Assembly (NCBI RefSeq): GCF_011049865.1
Contig: NZ_DRGY01000057.1
Location: forward strand, 1-64,000
DNA length: 64,000 nt
From: Marinobacter antarcticus
GTDB taxonomy: Bacteria > Pseudomonadota > Gammaproteobacteria > Pseudomonadales > Oleiphilaceae
Reading direction: 5' to 3'
This document shows, piece by piece, positions 12,501 to 22,567 of this stretch; position 1 is the first letter of the stretch, and every line of letters begins with the position of its first letter. Position numbers and translations under genes: made by a program. The notes beneath the pieces are model-generated. The model was not told the DNA's origin, did no database searches, and worked only from the letters and a program-made list of their open reading frames with translations.

Positions 12501-13055
12501 TATCTGGACAACCAGCATGAAGATCTCACGGAAGCCCTGGATATTCTTGATACGGCCATTCGCAAAATCGACCGGGAAACCCGTCAGCGTTTCAAAGAGA
12601 CCTTTGATCAGATCAACTCAGGCCTGCAGGCTTTGTTCCCAAAAGTGTTTGGCGGAGGCGATGCCAGTCTGGAACTGACCGGTGAGGATCTTCTGGAAAC
12701 GGGCGTGGCCATCATGGCGCGTCCACCGGGTAAGAAAAACAGCACCATTCACCTGCTTTCCGGCGGCGAAAAAGCGCTAACAGCCATCGCACTGGTGTTT
12801 TCTATTTTCCAACTAAACCCGGCGCCTTTCTGTATGCTGGATGAAGTGGACGCACCGCTGGACGACGCGAACGTTGGGCGCTATGCCAATCTGGTCAAGG
12901 AGATGTCCGGGCAAGTTCAGTTTATTTACATAACCCATAACAAAATCGCCATGGAAATGGCCGATCAGCTTATGGGTGTTACCATGCACGAGCCCGGATG
13001 TTCGCGCCTGGTTTCGGTAGACGTGGAGGCGGCGGCTGCGCTGGCTGAGGCGTGA
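9555..13055 (+). CDS. smc: Chromosome segregation protein SMC
   Basis: ATPase of 1166 residues that forms the condensin core with ScpA and ScpB. The Walker A motif is GPNGCGKSN at residues 31-39. Long coiled coils (about 170-500 and 670-1000) flank a hinge domain near 510-620. The C-terminal head has the ABC signature LLSGGEKALTAIAL and Walker B CMLDEVDAPLDDAN, followed by the THNK switch segment. Length is normal for bacterial SMC. The presence of smc with scpAB shows an SMC-ScpAB system; MukBEF is not seen in this window. Confidence 0.96.
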   Translation: MRLKSIKLAGFKSFVDPTTVPFPTNLTAVVGPNGCGKSNIIDAVRWVMGESSAKYLRGESMTDVIFNGSSARKPVGQATIELVFDNSDGSAPGEFVRFNEISVRRRVSREGQSEYFLNGSKCRRRDITDLFLGTGLGPRSYAIIEQGMISKLIEAKPEELRTYIEEAAGISKYKERRRETENRMRRTQENLERLTDLREELGRQLQHLERQAAAAEKYKSYKHDERQKKAELTVLRWQSLDDDLQSWRGKIRDTELALEKQLTDRIHFDTTLESLRDGHRERTDHFNRAQARYYEAGADIARIEQSLEHQRERSRQTAAELDQAMANQRELARELGQDEDRLANVREELDMIEPEQESLAIRSEESGETLQRSEDAMSEWQQCWEAFSARSADARREAELAQSRIRSLEEAIDQLLARQRKLDGEQAQLDGQIDRTELEAFQEQHEALELQCDESAEHIETAQDELRNVRQNQRDTEHNLTRAQQQVQSLQAALESQQALLDEQMGGQNDTLQAWLTKHGLDDLPRVAAKLRIDNGWEFALEQVLGRFSQGLVLPDVSSLSQAFESAPKGLAVIQQGAEGGASVLPPGLAANVNGISSVQTMLAGIETAETLDEALLKRVGLAEGQSVITRQGAWIARDWVLMPNSDAGQIGVIERQKKVDELTRQLAQAEPSLEEIKTRYEALQERTEKAEAARNDAQTRLSERDRELGLVTSRISGLRARAEQIDARLERIHEDVSEVALNLEEQQENLGVAREEWQQALMLTEEGDDEKERLLEQRDLLREKLDGLRLEARHDKDHAHQLQLQLQSLSSQRDGLSQTIDRMQLHKARLEERLELLRESRESAEEPMEELQMQLEGLLDRRLAEEDKLGRARDALEEIDREVREKEQGRSGTDHQIQEVRSTLEKLKMESQALEIRSGNYIEQLAELDVKLHDILSQLPESANQDEWAAELERIGSRIQRLGAINLAAIDEYQVQSERKTYLDNQHEDLTEALDILDTAIRKIDRETRQRFKETFDQINSGLQALFPKVFGGGDASLELTGEDLLETGVAIMARPPGKKNSTIHLLSGGEKALTAIALVFSIFQLNPAPFCMLDEVDAPLDDANVGRYANLVKEMSGQVQFIYITHNKIAMEMADQLMGVTMHEPGCSRLVSVDVEAAAALAEA

Positions 13056-13217
13056 AAACCGGATTGATTGGAATTCCGCCAAGAATGACAAAAAGGCCAT
13101 GTGACGTGGCTTTGCGTTGTATTCATTCCGCGCTTTTTTTAGAGTAGACCTTTTAGAGTAGTACCCGGAGCCCTTCACCCGCTCCCAGATCCGATCTGCA
13201 AACAGGACAGCAGCACT

Positions 13218-14249
13218 ATGTCACTTAGGGAATGGTTAATTGCCATCGGCACCCTGGTTATCATCGGCATTGTTATCGACGGCTTGAGGCGCATGCGTCG
13301 AGCTCGCAAGGAATCCATTGCGATCTCTTCCGGGATGGGCGCCAATGATCTCAAAGAGTCGCCGCTGGATGAAGAACACAATTCCGAACTCCCGAACGGC
13401 GGGGCCAGGGCTATCTCGAAAGATACGCTGGAAGAGCGCGGTTACGTGCGGCGTGAAAAACCGTCACGTTCCCGTGTTCAGCAGCAGAAGCCTACCCGGC
13501 CTGCTCGCGATCTTTTGCGCAAAGATGCCAAGTCGCCGGACGATTCACGCCCGCTTGCGGTTGAGCCCGCAGCTGAGATAGGAATACAGGAATCGGCTGA
13601 AGACAGTGTCAAGCGTAGTGAGGATAGCGCCGAGTACCGTGATGACATTGCCGAGGACCATGACGACTTTGACGAAGAGGCCGGTTTTTCTTCGGTTGAC
13701 CAGGAGAACCCAACCGCTGATATCGGCTGGGGGGCGGACGATGGCGAGTTGCTGTCCGCACCGGAACCTGAAGACGTCGATCCCAATCTGCCTCTTGCCG
13801 GTGCCAATCGCCCGGAAGCCCGTGAGGTTATCGTGATTAACGTGCTTTCCCGCCAAGGTGAGGATTTCAGCGGAAGCGCGTTGCAGAAGCTGTTCGAAGC
13901 TTGTGGTCTGGTTCATGGTGATATGAAAATCTATCACCGCCACGAAGCGGAAGACACCATTAGCCCTGTGCAGTTCAGCGTTGCAAATGCCGTGGAGCCG
14001 GGTACGTTCAAGCCCAATGATGTGGCTGCTATGACAACGCCAGGCATCAGCTTTTTTATGAGCATGCCTGGGCCAACCAGTTCAATGCAGGCCTTTGATT
14101 TCATGCTTGAAACGGCTCAGTGCGTGGTTCGTAACCTTGGTGGCGAGCTCAAGGATGAACGTCGCAGTGTGATGACCGCCCAGACCATTGAGCATTGCCG
14201 GCAGCGCATTCGTGAGTATGAGCGCAAACAGCGGACGCCGCGCCGCTGA
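13218..14249 (+). CDS. zipA: Cell division protein ZipA
   Basis: Inner-membrane anchor that tethers FtsZ to the membrane at the division septum. A single N-terminal transmembrane helix (about residues 6-22, LIAIGTLVIIGIVIDGL) is followed by a basic patch, a long Pro/acidic disordered linker (about 40-200), and the C-terminal FtsZ-binding domain (about 205-335; EVIVINVLSRQGEDFSG, GISFFMSMPGP). Position between smc and ligA is the standard gammaproteobacterial arrangement. The 343-residue length is in range because the linker varies between species. Confidence 0.93.
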   Translation: MSLREWLIAIGTLVIIGIVIDGLRRMRRARKESIAISSGMGANDLKESPLDEEHNSELPNGGARAISKDTLEERGYVRREKPSRSRVQQQKPTRPARDLLRKDAKSPDDSRPLAVEPAAEIGIQESAEDSVKRSEDSAEYRDDIAEDHDDFDEEAGFSSVDQENPTADIGWGADDGELLSAPEPEDVDPNLPLAGANRPEAREVIVINVLSRQGEDFSGSALQKLFEACGLVHGDMKIYHRHEAEDTISPVQFSVANAVEPGTFKPNDVAAMTTPGISFFMSMPGPTSSMQAFDFMLETAQCVVRNLGGELKDERRSVMTAQTIEHCRQRIREYERKQRTPRR

Positions 14250-14276
14250 GCCGCCCGGGGTCACAATTGAAATCAT

Positions 14277-16357
<2,081 letters not shown>

Positions 16358-16365
16358 GTGCGCCC

Positions 16366-16998
16366 CTAAACGCTGCCTTGATGCCCGCCAACGCTGGCGT
16401 AAAGGCGCAGATAATCCGTACTGGTAACCACTCCGACGGGCTCGCCCTGAATGTCGACAACGAGTGCCGCATTGAGTTGGTGTGCAAGCATCAACCTTGC
16501 AAGCTGATGAGCGTCGGTTTCAGGGGAAGCCGTCAGGAACGCCGGCAACTCGATGTGAGTCAGGGTTTGATCCAAGGCATTGGCCTGATGTTCGTGAAGC
16601 CAGGCCAACAGCCATTGTCGCCCTACAAGCCCGGCAACATAACGGTCTGCGGTAACCACGAGGTGATTGGCACTGCGCTCGTCCATCATGGTCATCGCCT
16701 CTGCGACAGACGCAGAGGCAGGTAAGGAATACAGTACCGGTGAACAGATTGATGAGAGGGGCAAATAGGGCCGTTGATCTTTACGTTCACCGGCCGCGGC
16801 CGCGCCGTATTCTTCCAAGGCACGATGTCGACCCGATTGCGCTGCCAACTGAAACTCGGCATCCGTTGCGTCACTGTGCCCGGGGTCGATCGCCTGGTTC
16901 TCGGTCAGTTCACTGACATCGCCCACGCGGCGGCGCCGAAAAACTTCCGGCAATCTTGTCCCAAGGGGACGGCCTGGCTCGCTGACAAAAATGGACAC
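16366..16998 (-). CDS. CBS-domain-pair protein
   Basis: A 210-residue protein whose C-terminal 125 residues form two CBS motifs: the first around VAEAMTMMDERSANHLVVTADRYVAGLV and the second around LARLMLAHQLNAALVVDIQGEPVGVVTSTDYL. Such pairs bind adenosine nucleotides and regulate attached activities. Here the N-terminal 80 residues are Arg/Ala-rich, apparently disordered, with no enzyme domain, so this is a stand-alone sensor of unknown partner. It converges with ligA and the stops are 8 bases apart. Confidence 0.78.
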   Translation of the reverse strand: MSIFVSEPGRPLGTRLPEVFRRRRVGDVSELTENQAIDPGHSDATDAEFQLAAQSGRHRALEEYGAAAAGERKDQRPYLPLSSICSPVLYSLPASASVAEAMTMMDERSANHLVVTADRYVAGLVGRQWLLAWLHEHQANALDQTLTHIELPAFLTASPETDAHQLARLMLAHQLNAALVVDIQGEPVGVVTSTDYLRLYASVGGHQGSV

Positions 16999-17073
16999 CT
17001 GTTTTATCCTCTGGAAAACACACCGGTCATACAGTGTATCGGCAGCACAACGGAGATCGTTAGCGGTAACGGA

Positions 17074-18999
17074 TCACGGCGCTGCTATTGGGGGCCGATG
17101 CATGCGCCTGGTTGCCAACCGTTTGGCCAGGGAGCCGGGCAGGGCGGTTGGCTGCCCTGATATCTGGTCTGCGACAAACTCCGCGAGCAAGGGCGCATAG
17201 GTAAGCCCTTTGCTCCCGAGACCGGTTAAAAGATAAAGCCCCGTCAGTTCCTGTCCTTCGGCATCACGCATAAGCCCGGCAACCGGTTGATAGTCGTGAG
17301 TCGTGCAACGAAAACCAACGCGGCCTGCAAGTTGTTCAGGCAAGTTACCCACGGCCAGTTGTGGGTCCAGCAGCTGCGGAACCATGGCTGAAAGCTCCCG
17401 GATATTTTCTCGATGACTTTCTACCGTGGTGTCAGGCTCATCGCTGTGAAGATCAAACGTTGCACCGATAACGGCTGAGCGCACGCCCGCATTATCGCAG
17501 GCGGGATTAAAATAGCGGGCGCCGCAAATCACCGCCTGCGGGTTTACGATCAGCGACTCTGGCACATGAGTTACTTGCCCGCGAATTGCTTTAAAGCGGT
17601 ATTTACCAGAGCCCGGAATCAGCTGTGGGCTTAGATGCCCCGCGCAGATTACAACCTGATCTGCGCGGATCCCTGCAACGCTGGGGTCAGTTCCAGACAC
17701 TCGCCAGGAGCCATCATCGGCAGTTATCTGTGAGACCGAAAAGCCATACACCCGGAGAATGCCCGGATGCAACGCGAGAGATTTGCAAAGTTCGCCGGGC
17801 TTCAGCCAGCCGCTGCCCGGAAACCATAGCCCGCCGCTCTCAAGGCCAGCGCCGGTAAGGCGTTCAGCTTCTGGCTGGGTGACCGCACGCAGAACGTCTT
17901 CGGGGTATTGATTGCGCGCGATAAACCGACGGTGACGATCCTGCTCGCTGGCATTCCACGCAAGCTGCAGCAGGCCGGTCGGGTGCCAATACTGGTCGCG
18001 ATAGGGCGCATAATACCGCTGACTGAACGTCAACGCTGAGAGCGCCAGTTCCGTCTGGTGATTGAATTCCACGCCCAGTTTTACGTACAAAGCGCCTTGC
18101 ACGTTGCCGGAGGCGGCCGACCCGGCCTCATCTGCTGAATCAATCAACGTAACGGCATAGCCTCTGCGGGCCAGGTTATTTGCAAGCGAGCACCCCGCAA
18201 TACCCGCACCGATAACAGACACCGAAGGGGTGGGGGGGCGCGCTTCGTTGGCTGTGGTGAGAGAAACCTTGTCCGGTTGGAAAACGCCGCTCAGTAGATC
18301 GCGCTTGCCCATGAACCCGTTGGATGTCTGCGTACGAAAGCCTGCGGCGTTTAGCAGGCGCCAGGCACGCTCGCCTGCGAACGGGGTTGCCAGGGTGGTG
18401 CCCGGCTTACTGTGCTTGCCAACCCTGGTAATGGTCGTCTCCAGCCATGCTTCCGGATTTTGAGCCGATGCGCACTCAGTTAGAAACCACGCGTCTGCCT
18501 GGAAGCACAGCGCATCAAAAGCGACTTGTACATCGCCGAAGAACAGGGTCAATCGCACTCTGCCGCCATCCAGAAGCAGGCGATGAGTACCGCGAATCAG
18601 CGGCGGATAATTGGCGATCAGCTCGTCGGAAAAATCGCGGAGTCCGGGCCAGGCCAAAAGCGCTTTTTTAAGATCCTGGGGGGTAAACGGGCAGGGTTCA
18701 GCACAAACAAAATGGAGTGTCGCGGCATGAGAAGGGCCGTGATTCTGCCAGGCCTGCCACGTGGCAAGAAAATTCAGGCCTGTACCGAAACCGGTTTGTG
18801 CAACGACAAACGACCCGGCATGAGGAACCGCAGCAAAACGCGTTGGCAGATCGCCGTGTTCACTCAACACGTAGCGGAGCGCTTCCAGTTCATTCCGGTG
18901 ACTGAAATAATTGCCCCCGAGTTGCGTTGATTCGGGCAGGCCGTCGTGCCAAGTCAGTTCTGCCGGCTCGATTGCCGGCGGAACGGTGGGGAAAGTCAT
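17074..18999 (-). CDS. mnmC: Bifunctional tRNA wobble-uridine modification enzyme MnmC
   Basis: Completes the 5-methylaminomethyl-2-thiouridine modification at U34. The C-terminal FAD domain removes the carboxymethyl group and the N-terminal methyltransferase adds a methyl group. The N-terminus shows the SAM-binding GFGTGLNFL (about residue 70). After a linker near residue 240 the FAD domain opens with VIGAGIAGCSLANNLARRG and ends with LTGLGSKGLTYAPLLAE. The 641-residue length matches the fused form. It lies 22 bases after the cyclophilin gene and may be co-transcribed with it. Confidence 0.93.
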   Translation of the reverse strand: MTFPTVPPAIEPAELTWHDGLPESTQLGGNYFSHRNELEALRYVLSEHGDLPTRFAAVPHAGSFVVAQTGFGTGLNFLATWQAWQNHGPSHAATLHFVCAEPCPFTPQDLKKALLAWPGLRDFSDELIANYPPLIRGTHRLLLDGGRVRLTLFFGDVQVAFDALCFQADAWFLTECASAQNPEAWLETTITRVGKHSKPGTTLATPFAGERAWRLLNAAGFRTQTSNGFMGKRDLLSGVFQPDKVSLTTANEARPPTPSVSVIGAGIAGCSLANNLARRGYAVTLIDSADEAGSAASGNVQGALYVKLGVEFNHQTELALSALTFSQRYYAPYRDQYWHPTGLLQLAWNASEQDRHRRFIARNQYPEDVLRAVTQPEAERLTGAGLESGGLWFPGSGWLKPGELCKSLALHPGILRVYGFSVSQITADDGSWRVSGTDPSVAGIRADQVVICAGHLSPQLIPGSGKYRFKAIRGQVTHVPESLIVNPQAVICGARYFNPACDNAGVRSAVIGATFDLHSDEPDTTVESHRENIRELSAMVPQLLDPQLAVGNLPEQLAGRVGFRCTTHDYQPVAGLMRDAEGQELTGLYLLTGLGSKGLTYAPLLAEFVADQISGQPTALPGSLAKRLATRRMHRPPIAAP

Positions 19000-19021
19000 C
19001 CTGGTGTCCTGTGGTGCGCTG

Positions 19022-19633
19022 TTACTCCAGCAGGGTAACGCTCTCGATGACGACCGGATTCACCGGCACATCAGCCATGCCATTGACCTGTGCAGTTTTC
19101 ACGCCGGCAATGGTATCAATCACGCCCATTCCTGCTGTCACCTTTGCAAAGACCGCGTAGCCTGCGCCACGAACGCCGGCGTTCAGAAAATCGTTGTTGG
19201 CAACGTTAATAAAAAACTGGGACGTTGCTGAATCCGGCGCGTTGGTTCGTGCCATGGAAACCGTACCGCGCAGATTGGGCAGGGTTGCCGACGCTTCATT
19301 ACGGATGGGGGCCCGGGTTTGCTTGCGAGTCATGTCGCTTTCGAACCCGCCGCCCTGAACCATGAAACCCGGAATGACACGATGGAAAATGGTGTCGGCA
19401 AAAAAGCCATCGCGGGCATATTGGAGAAAGTTTTCAACCGTTTCCGGTGCTACGTCCGGGCGAAGTTGTAGCTCAATGGCACCCTCGCTCGTAAGAATAC
19501 GTATTTTAGGCAGTTCGGCTTTCGCACCGGCCTCGTCGTTCTGTGCGCTGGCCTGAAGCGTGAAAAAGGACAAGCCGAGAATCATAACCACAACCTGAAT
19601 CAGGCTGCCTGAAGATTTTACAAAATTCGTCAT
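19022..19633 (-). CDS. Exported cyclophilin-type peptidyl-prolyl isomerase
   Basis: Speeds cis-trans isomerisation of prolyl bonds in the periplasm. Residues 1-30 form a signal peptide (hydrophobic VVVMILGLSFFTL, then ASAQ). The cyclophilin domain contains the family hallmarks FHRVIPGFMVQGGGF and ATSQFFINVANNDFLN, with the catalytic Arg in FHRV. The 203-residue length fits the PpiA group. It lies upstream of mnmC on the same strand. Confidence 0.9.
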   Translation of the reverse strand: MTNFVKSSGSLIQVVVMILGLSFFTLQASAQNDEAGAKAELPKIRILTSEGAIELQLRPDVAPETVENFLQYARDGFFADTIFHRVIPGFMVQGGGFESDMTRKQTRAPIRNEASATLPNLRGTVSMARTNAPDSATSQFFINVANNDFLNAGVRGAGYAVFAKVTAGMGVIDTIAGVKTAQVNGMADVPVNPVVIESVTLLE

Positions 19634-19692
19634 TGTCGGAGTTCTCTATAGATGAGTGGCCTTTGGTTCGTAAAATCCAACCTGTATACGGG

Positions 19693-20163
19693 TCAGGCGC
19701 TGGCAAGAACCGTGCGGCTCGATACGGTTGTGTGCTGACCCTTGGCACCGTACAGCTTTTGCTGGCCTGAGGCACCCCGGAAAATGTCTGTAAGCCGGGT
19801 CAGGCGTTGTTGCAGGTGGTTGATGATACGCCCGTTGTTTTCGTTAAGAAGATGGCATTCTCGCAGCGACGAGTCGGCTTCTTGCCAAAGCGCATATAGA
19901 TCGGTTAAGCCGGCGCTGCGGATAAAGCGGGAAGGCTCGCCGCTATCTGGCCGATAACCCATTGCGACCAATACACGGATTTTTTGCTTGGCGCGCTCCC
20001 GGATTTCTTCGAGAACGGCGTTCTTTTCCTGAGTCAGTGACTCAAGCGTTTTGCTATCGGAACCGGAAAGGCAGGACTTTTCCTGTTGCAAAATATCCGT
20101 CAGTGATTGGAGCTGGCGGATATCCAGGGACAGAAGGTTCTTCAGATCATCAATTGCAGCCAT
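19693..20163 (-). CDS. flgN: Flagellar export chaperone FlgN
   Basis: FlgN binds the hook-filament junction proteins FlgK and FlgL before their export. The 156-residue protein is almost entirely helical with heptad spacing (LLSLDIRQLQSLTDILQQEKSCL; QKIRVLVAMGY). Recognition rests mainly on size, helical character and the position 7 bases after flgM, the usual flgM-flgN pair. Confidence 0.85.
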   Translation of the reverse strand: MAAIDDLKNLLSLDIRQLQSLTDILQQEKSCLSGSDSKTLESLTQEKNAVLEEIRERAKQKIRVLVAMGYRPDSGEPSRFIRSAGLTDLYALWQEADSSLRECHLLNENNGRIINHLQQRLTRLTDIFRGASGQQKLYGAKGQHTTVSSRTVLASA

Positions 20164-20170
20164 GATTTAC

Positions 20171-20497
20171 TCACCCGAAAATGCTTTGATCCATATCAAG
20201 CATTTTCTGAGCCAGCTTTTCTGCATCTACCTTGTAAGTGCCATTCGCCAGTGCCGACCGAATCTCTTCGATCCGATCGTCGTCCATTTCCGGGTAATCC
20301 CCCAGCTTCTGTTCAAGCTGTTTGAGATTCCTCGCCTGGCTGCTCAAATTGACGTTTCCGTCGCGCGCGCTCTGTGCCTTCGCGTTGTTCTGCTCAGGAA
20401 CAGCTTGTTTGGCGCTCTGACTGTTAGCAGGCTTGTCGGCCGTTGTTCTTTGGGTGTTGACCTGGCCTTGGCCAATTCCATTTAAGTCAACTGACAT
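20171..20497 (-). CDS. flgM: Anti-sigma-28 factor FlgM
   Basis: FlgM holds sigma-28 (FliA) inactive until the hook is complete, then is exported through the flagellum. From the ATG at 20497, preceded by AAAGAAGG, the protein has 108 residues and begins MSVDLNGIGQ. The N-terminal half is Gln/Asn/Ala-rich and disordered; the C-terminal half (RIEEIRSALANGTYKVDAEKLAQKMLD) is the sigma-binding helix. An in-frame start at 20533 would add 12 poorly conserved residues. A sigma-28 promoter lies 61 bases upstream. Confidence 0.92.
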   Translation of the reverse strand: MSVDLNGIGQGQVNTQRTTADKPANSQSAKQAVPEQNNAKAQSARDGNVNLSSQARNLKQLEQKLGDYPEMDDDRIEEIRSALANGTYKVDAEKLAQKMLDMDQSIFG

Positions 20498-20557
20498 ATC
20501 ATTACCTTCTTTGCGGTTAAGCCGCATGTTCATGGGCTGAATCGGATTTATATCTAC

Positions 20558-20584
20558 TTAGCGGCAGGGTGCCGGCATACTTTA
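20558..20584 (-). promoter_or_regulatory. Sigma-28 (FliA) promoter for flgMN
   Basis: Read on the minus strand, TAAAGTAT, then exactly 11 bases, then GCCGCTAA. This matches the known FliA consensus TAAAGTTT-N11-GCCGATAA with three mismatches and correct spacing. It lies between flgA and flgM and would give FlgM a flagellar late-class promoter, a known feedback arrangement. Confidence 0.8.
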
Positions 20585-20708
20585 GGGGCAGATATACGCT
20601 TTTTATTAACATTCTGTAACAAATTAACCGGATATTGCTGAAAGCTATTCGTCAGCGGACGATCTTTGCCGGCGGAAAAAATTTGCCCGTCTAGGTGCGG
20701 AGAATCCG

Positions 20709-21410
20709 TCACATGGGCACCTCGACGTGTCCGGGAGACGTTACGGTCGCCCGCACCGTGCGAGACGATGAGAGGTTTTTTACCAGAACCTGTTCACCAA
20801 CCGACGCGTTAGCCAACGCCTTGCCTCGGGACCGAACCGAAAAAGATCCACTGCGAGCACTAATAATAACATGGTCGCCCCGGGTGACGGCATCTGGAGC
20901 GTCAAGAAGATCCGGTGTCAGAACCGAACCCGCATTGACAGGCCTGCGCACAACCATGCCTTCAACAAGGTCGGCGTCGGTCATTATGCCTCGCCTGCTG
21001 GCGTTAACCACAACAGAGCGAGTTTCAAGCATGCCGCCCGTGACGCGCTCGCCGCGGCCGAAGGGGCGGGCCGCAACCAGCGCTGGGCCGTTGATAGAGA
21101 CCGTTGTTGTTACAAACATACGCCAGGGGCGTTCGCCGCTACAGGCCAGCTGAATAGAAGGATGCTCACTTGTCCAGGGATCGCCGGTGAATTCGACCTC
21201 AAGGGGCGATGAACACGGTGCGAGGGCAATTCTGCTATCAACGTTGCCCGTCTCAAATGTCACCTGATATCCATTTAAAGCCTGGCTGCGGGCAAAAGCG
21301 TCAAGAAACGATGTGGACGCCAAACGGATGTCTTCCGCCGTCGTTTTCGCCAACGCGGTGCCGGACAGGGCCGATATGAATAAAAATGAGACTAAAAGCC
21401 TGATGCGCAT
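20709..21410 (-). CDS. flgA: Flagellar basal body P-ring assembly chaperone FlgA
   Basis: Periplasmic chaperone for P-ring (FlgI) assembly. The 233-residue protein has a signal peptide (residues 1-21, ending TALA) and a C-terminal SAF-type domain (about 110-230; VNAGSVLTPDLLDAPDAVTRGDHV, KNLSSSRTVRATV). It is upstream of flgM and flgN on the same strand, the common flgA-flgM-flgN order, and divergent from cheV. Confidence 0.93.
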   Translation of the reverse strand: MRIRLLVSFLFISALSGTALAKTTAEDIRLASTSFLDAFARSQALNGYQVTFETGNVDSRIALAPCSSPLEVEFTGDPWTSEHPSIQLACSGERPWRMFVTTTVSINGPALVAARPFGRGERVTGGMLETRSVVVNASRRGIMTDADLVEGMVVRRPVNAGSVLTPDLLDAPDAVTRGDHVIISARSGSFSVRSRGKALANASVGEQVLVKNLSSSRTVRATVTSPGHVEVPM

Positions 21411-21551
21411 ATGTCCTTGTTTGTCCTATGCTGTCGGTAATACGACAAATTTGCTTTAAATACTTAAGGATTACGGTGTTCCGGCCGTTAACTTGGCTAA
21501 TTCTATTGCGGGGCGACGTTATTTTATCGCTCCGCAATTATTCTTAGTTGC

Positions 21552-21567
21552 AGCAAGATGCATGCCG
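21552..21567 (-). promoter_or_regulatory. Possible sigma-54 promoter for flgA
   Basis: On the minus strand the sequence CGGCAT-GCATC-TTGCT fits the -24/-12 pattern TGGCAC-N5-TTGCW apart from two mismatches, with GG and GC correctly spaced. A start near 21540 would leave a leader of about 130 bases before flgA. Sigma-54 control of early flagellar genes is known in pseudomonads. The match also lies inside the cheV leader, so chance is possible. Confidence 0.4.
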
Positions 21568-21596
21568 GCGCTCCCGGCCGGCGAGGGGAGACTGCT

Positions 21597-22526
21597 ATGG
21601 CAGGGGTATTAGACAGTGTTAACCAGCGTACAAATCTGGTTGGGCAAAACCGCCTGGAGCTTCTTCTTTTCCGTCTGCGCGGGCGGCAGATATACGGCAT
21701 TAATGTTTTCAAGGTAAAGGAAGTGCTCCAGTGCCCGAAGCTGTTTTCCATACCTAACAGTCGCGCCGTTGTACGTGGTGTAGCGCACACCCGGGGTGAA
21801 ACCATCCCGGTTATAGATCTTGGCATGGCTATTGGCCTACCCGGAATTCCTCAGGAAGACCTGCCAAACAGCTTTGTGATCATCACGGAATACAACCGCA
21901 AAACTCAGGGCTTTTTGGTCACTGCCGTGGATCGAATCCTGAATATGAACTGGGAAGATATTCTTCCGCCGCCCAAAGGCACGGGTAAGGATATTTATCT
22001 TACGGCTGTAACAAAAATTGATGATAAGCTCGCCGAAATCATAGATGTAGAGAAGATTCTGTCAGAGGTTTCTCCGCTGAAAGAGGATGTAACCGAGGCT
22101 GTTTTAAGTAAAAATGCTGAACGAGCTCCCGGGCATCTTCCCGTGCTGGTTGTGGACGATTCCGCGGTAGCCCGCCGCCAGATCGAGCGCTGCCTTATCG
22201 CCATTGGCATGGGTGTGATTACTCGAAATGACGGCAAACAGGCGCTTCAGTACCTCAAAGAAATCACGGAGGACGGCTCTCAGGCGAGGGAACATCTTTC
22301 ACTTATAATTTCCGACGTGGAAATGCCCGAAATGGACGGGTACACACTGGTCACCCGGATTAAAAGTGACCCCGCGCTCAGAGATCTGTTTGTGATGCTC
22401 CACACGTCGTTAAGCGGTGTATTCAACAAGGCGATGGTACAAAAAGTCGGGGCGGATGATTTTATGGCGAAATTCAGCCCGGATGAGCTCGCTGTGCGAA
22501 TAATGGACATAGTCGATCAGGCCTGA
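21597..22526 (+). CDS. cheV: Chemotaxis coupling protein CheV
   Basis: Fusion of a CheW-like coupling domain (about residues 10-160) and a response-regulator receiver domain (about 175-305). It links chemoreceptors to CheA and is thought to help adaptation. The receiver has the acidic pair in VVDDSAVARR and the phospho-acceptor Asp240 in SDVEMPEMDG. ATG 21597 is chosen because GAGGGGAG lies just upstream; an in-frame start at 21558 would add 13 residues of non-conserved sequence. cheR follows 41 bases later, the pseudomonad cheV-cheR arrangement. Confidence 0.94.
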   Translation: MAGVLDSVNQRTNLVGQNRLELLLFRLRGRQIYGINVFKVKEVLQCPKLFSIPNSRAVVRGVAHTRGETIPVIDLGMAIGLPGIPQEDLPNSFVIITEYNRKTQGFLVTAVDRILNMNWEDILPPPKGTGKDIYLTAVTKIDDKLAEIIDVEKILSEVSPLKEDVTEAVLSKNAERAPGHLPVLVVDDSAVARRQIERCLIAIGMGVITRNDGKQALQYLKEITEDGSQAREHLSLIISDVEMPEMDGYTLVTRIKSDPALRDLFVMLHTSLSGVFNKAMVQKVGADDFMAKFSPDELAVRIMDIVDQA

Positions 22527-22567
22527 CACGGCTATCTGTCCGATCATTTATTTATAACTGAGATCCA

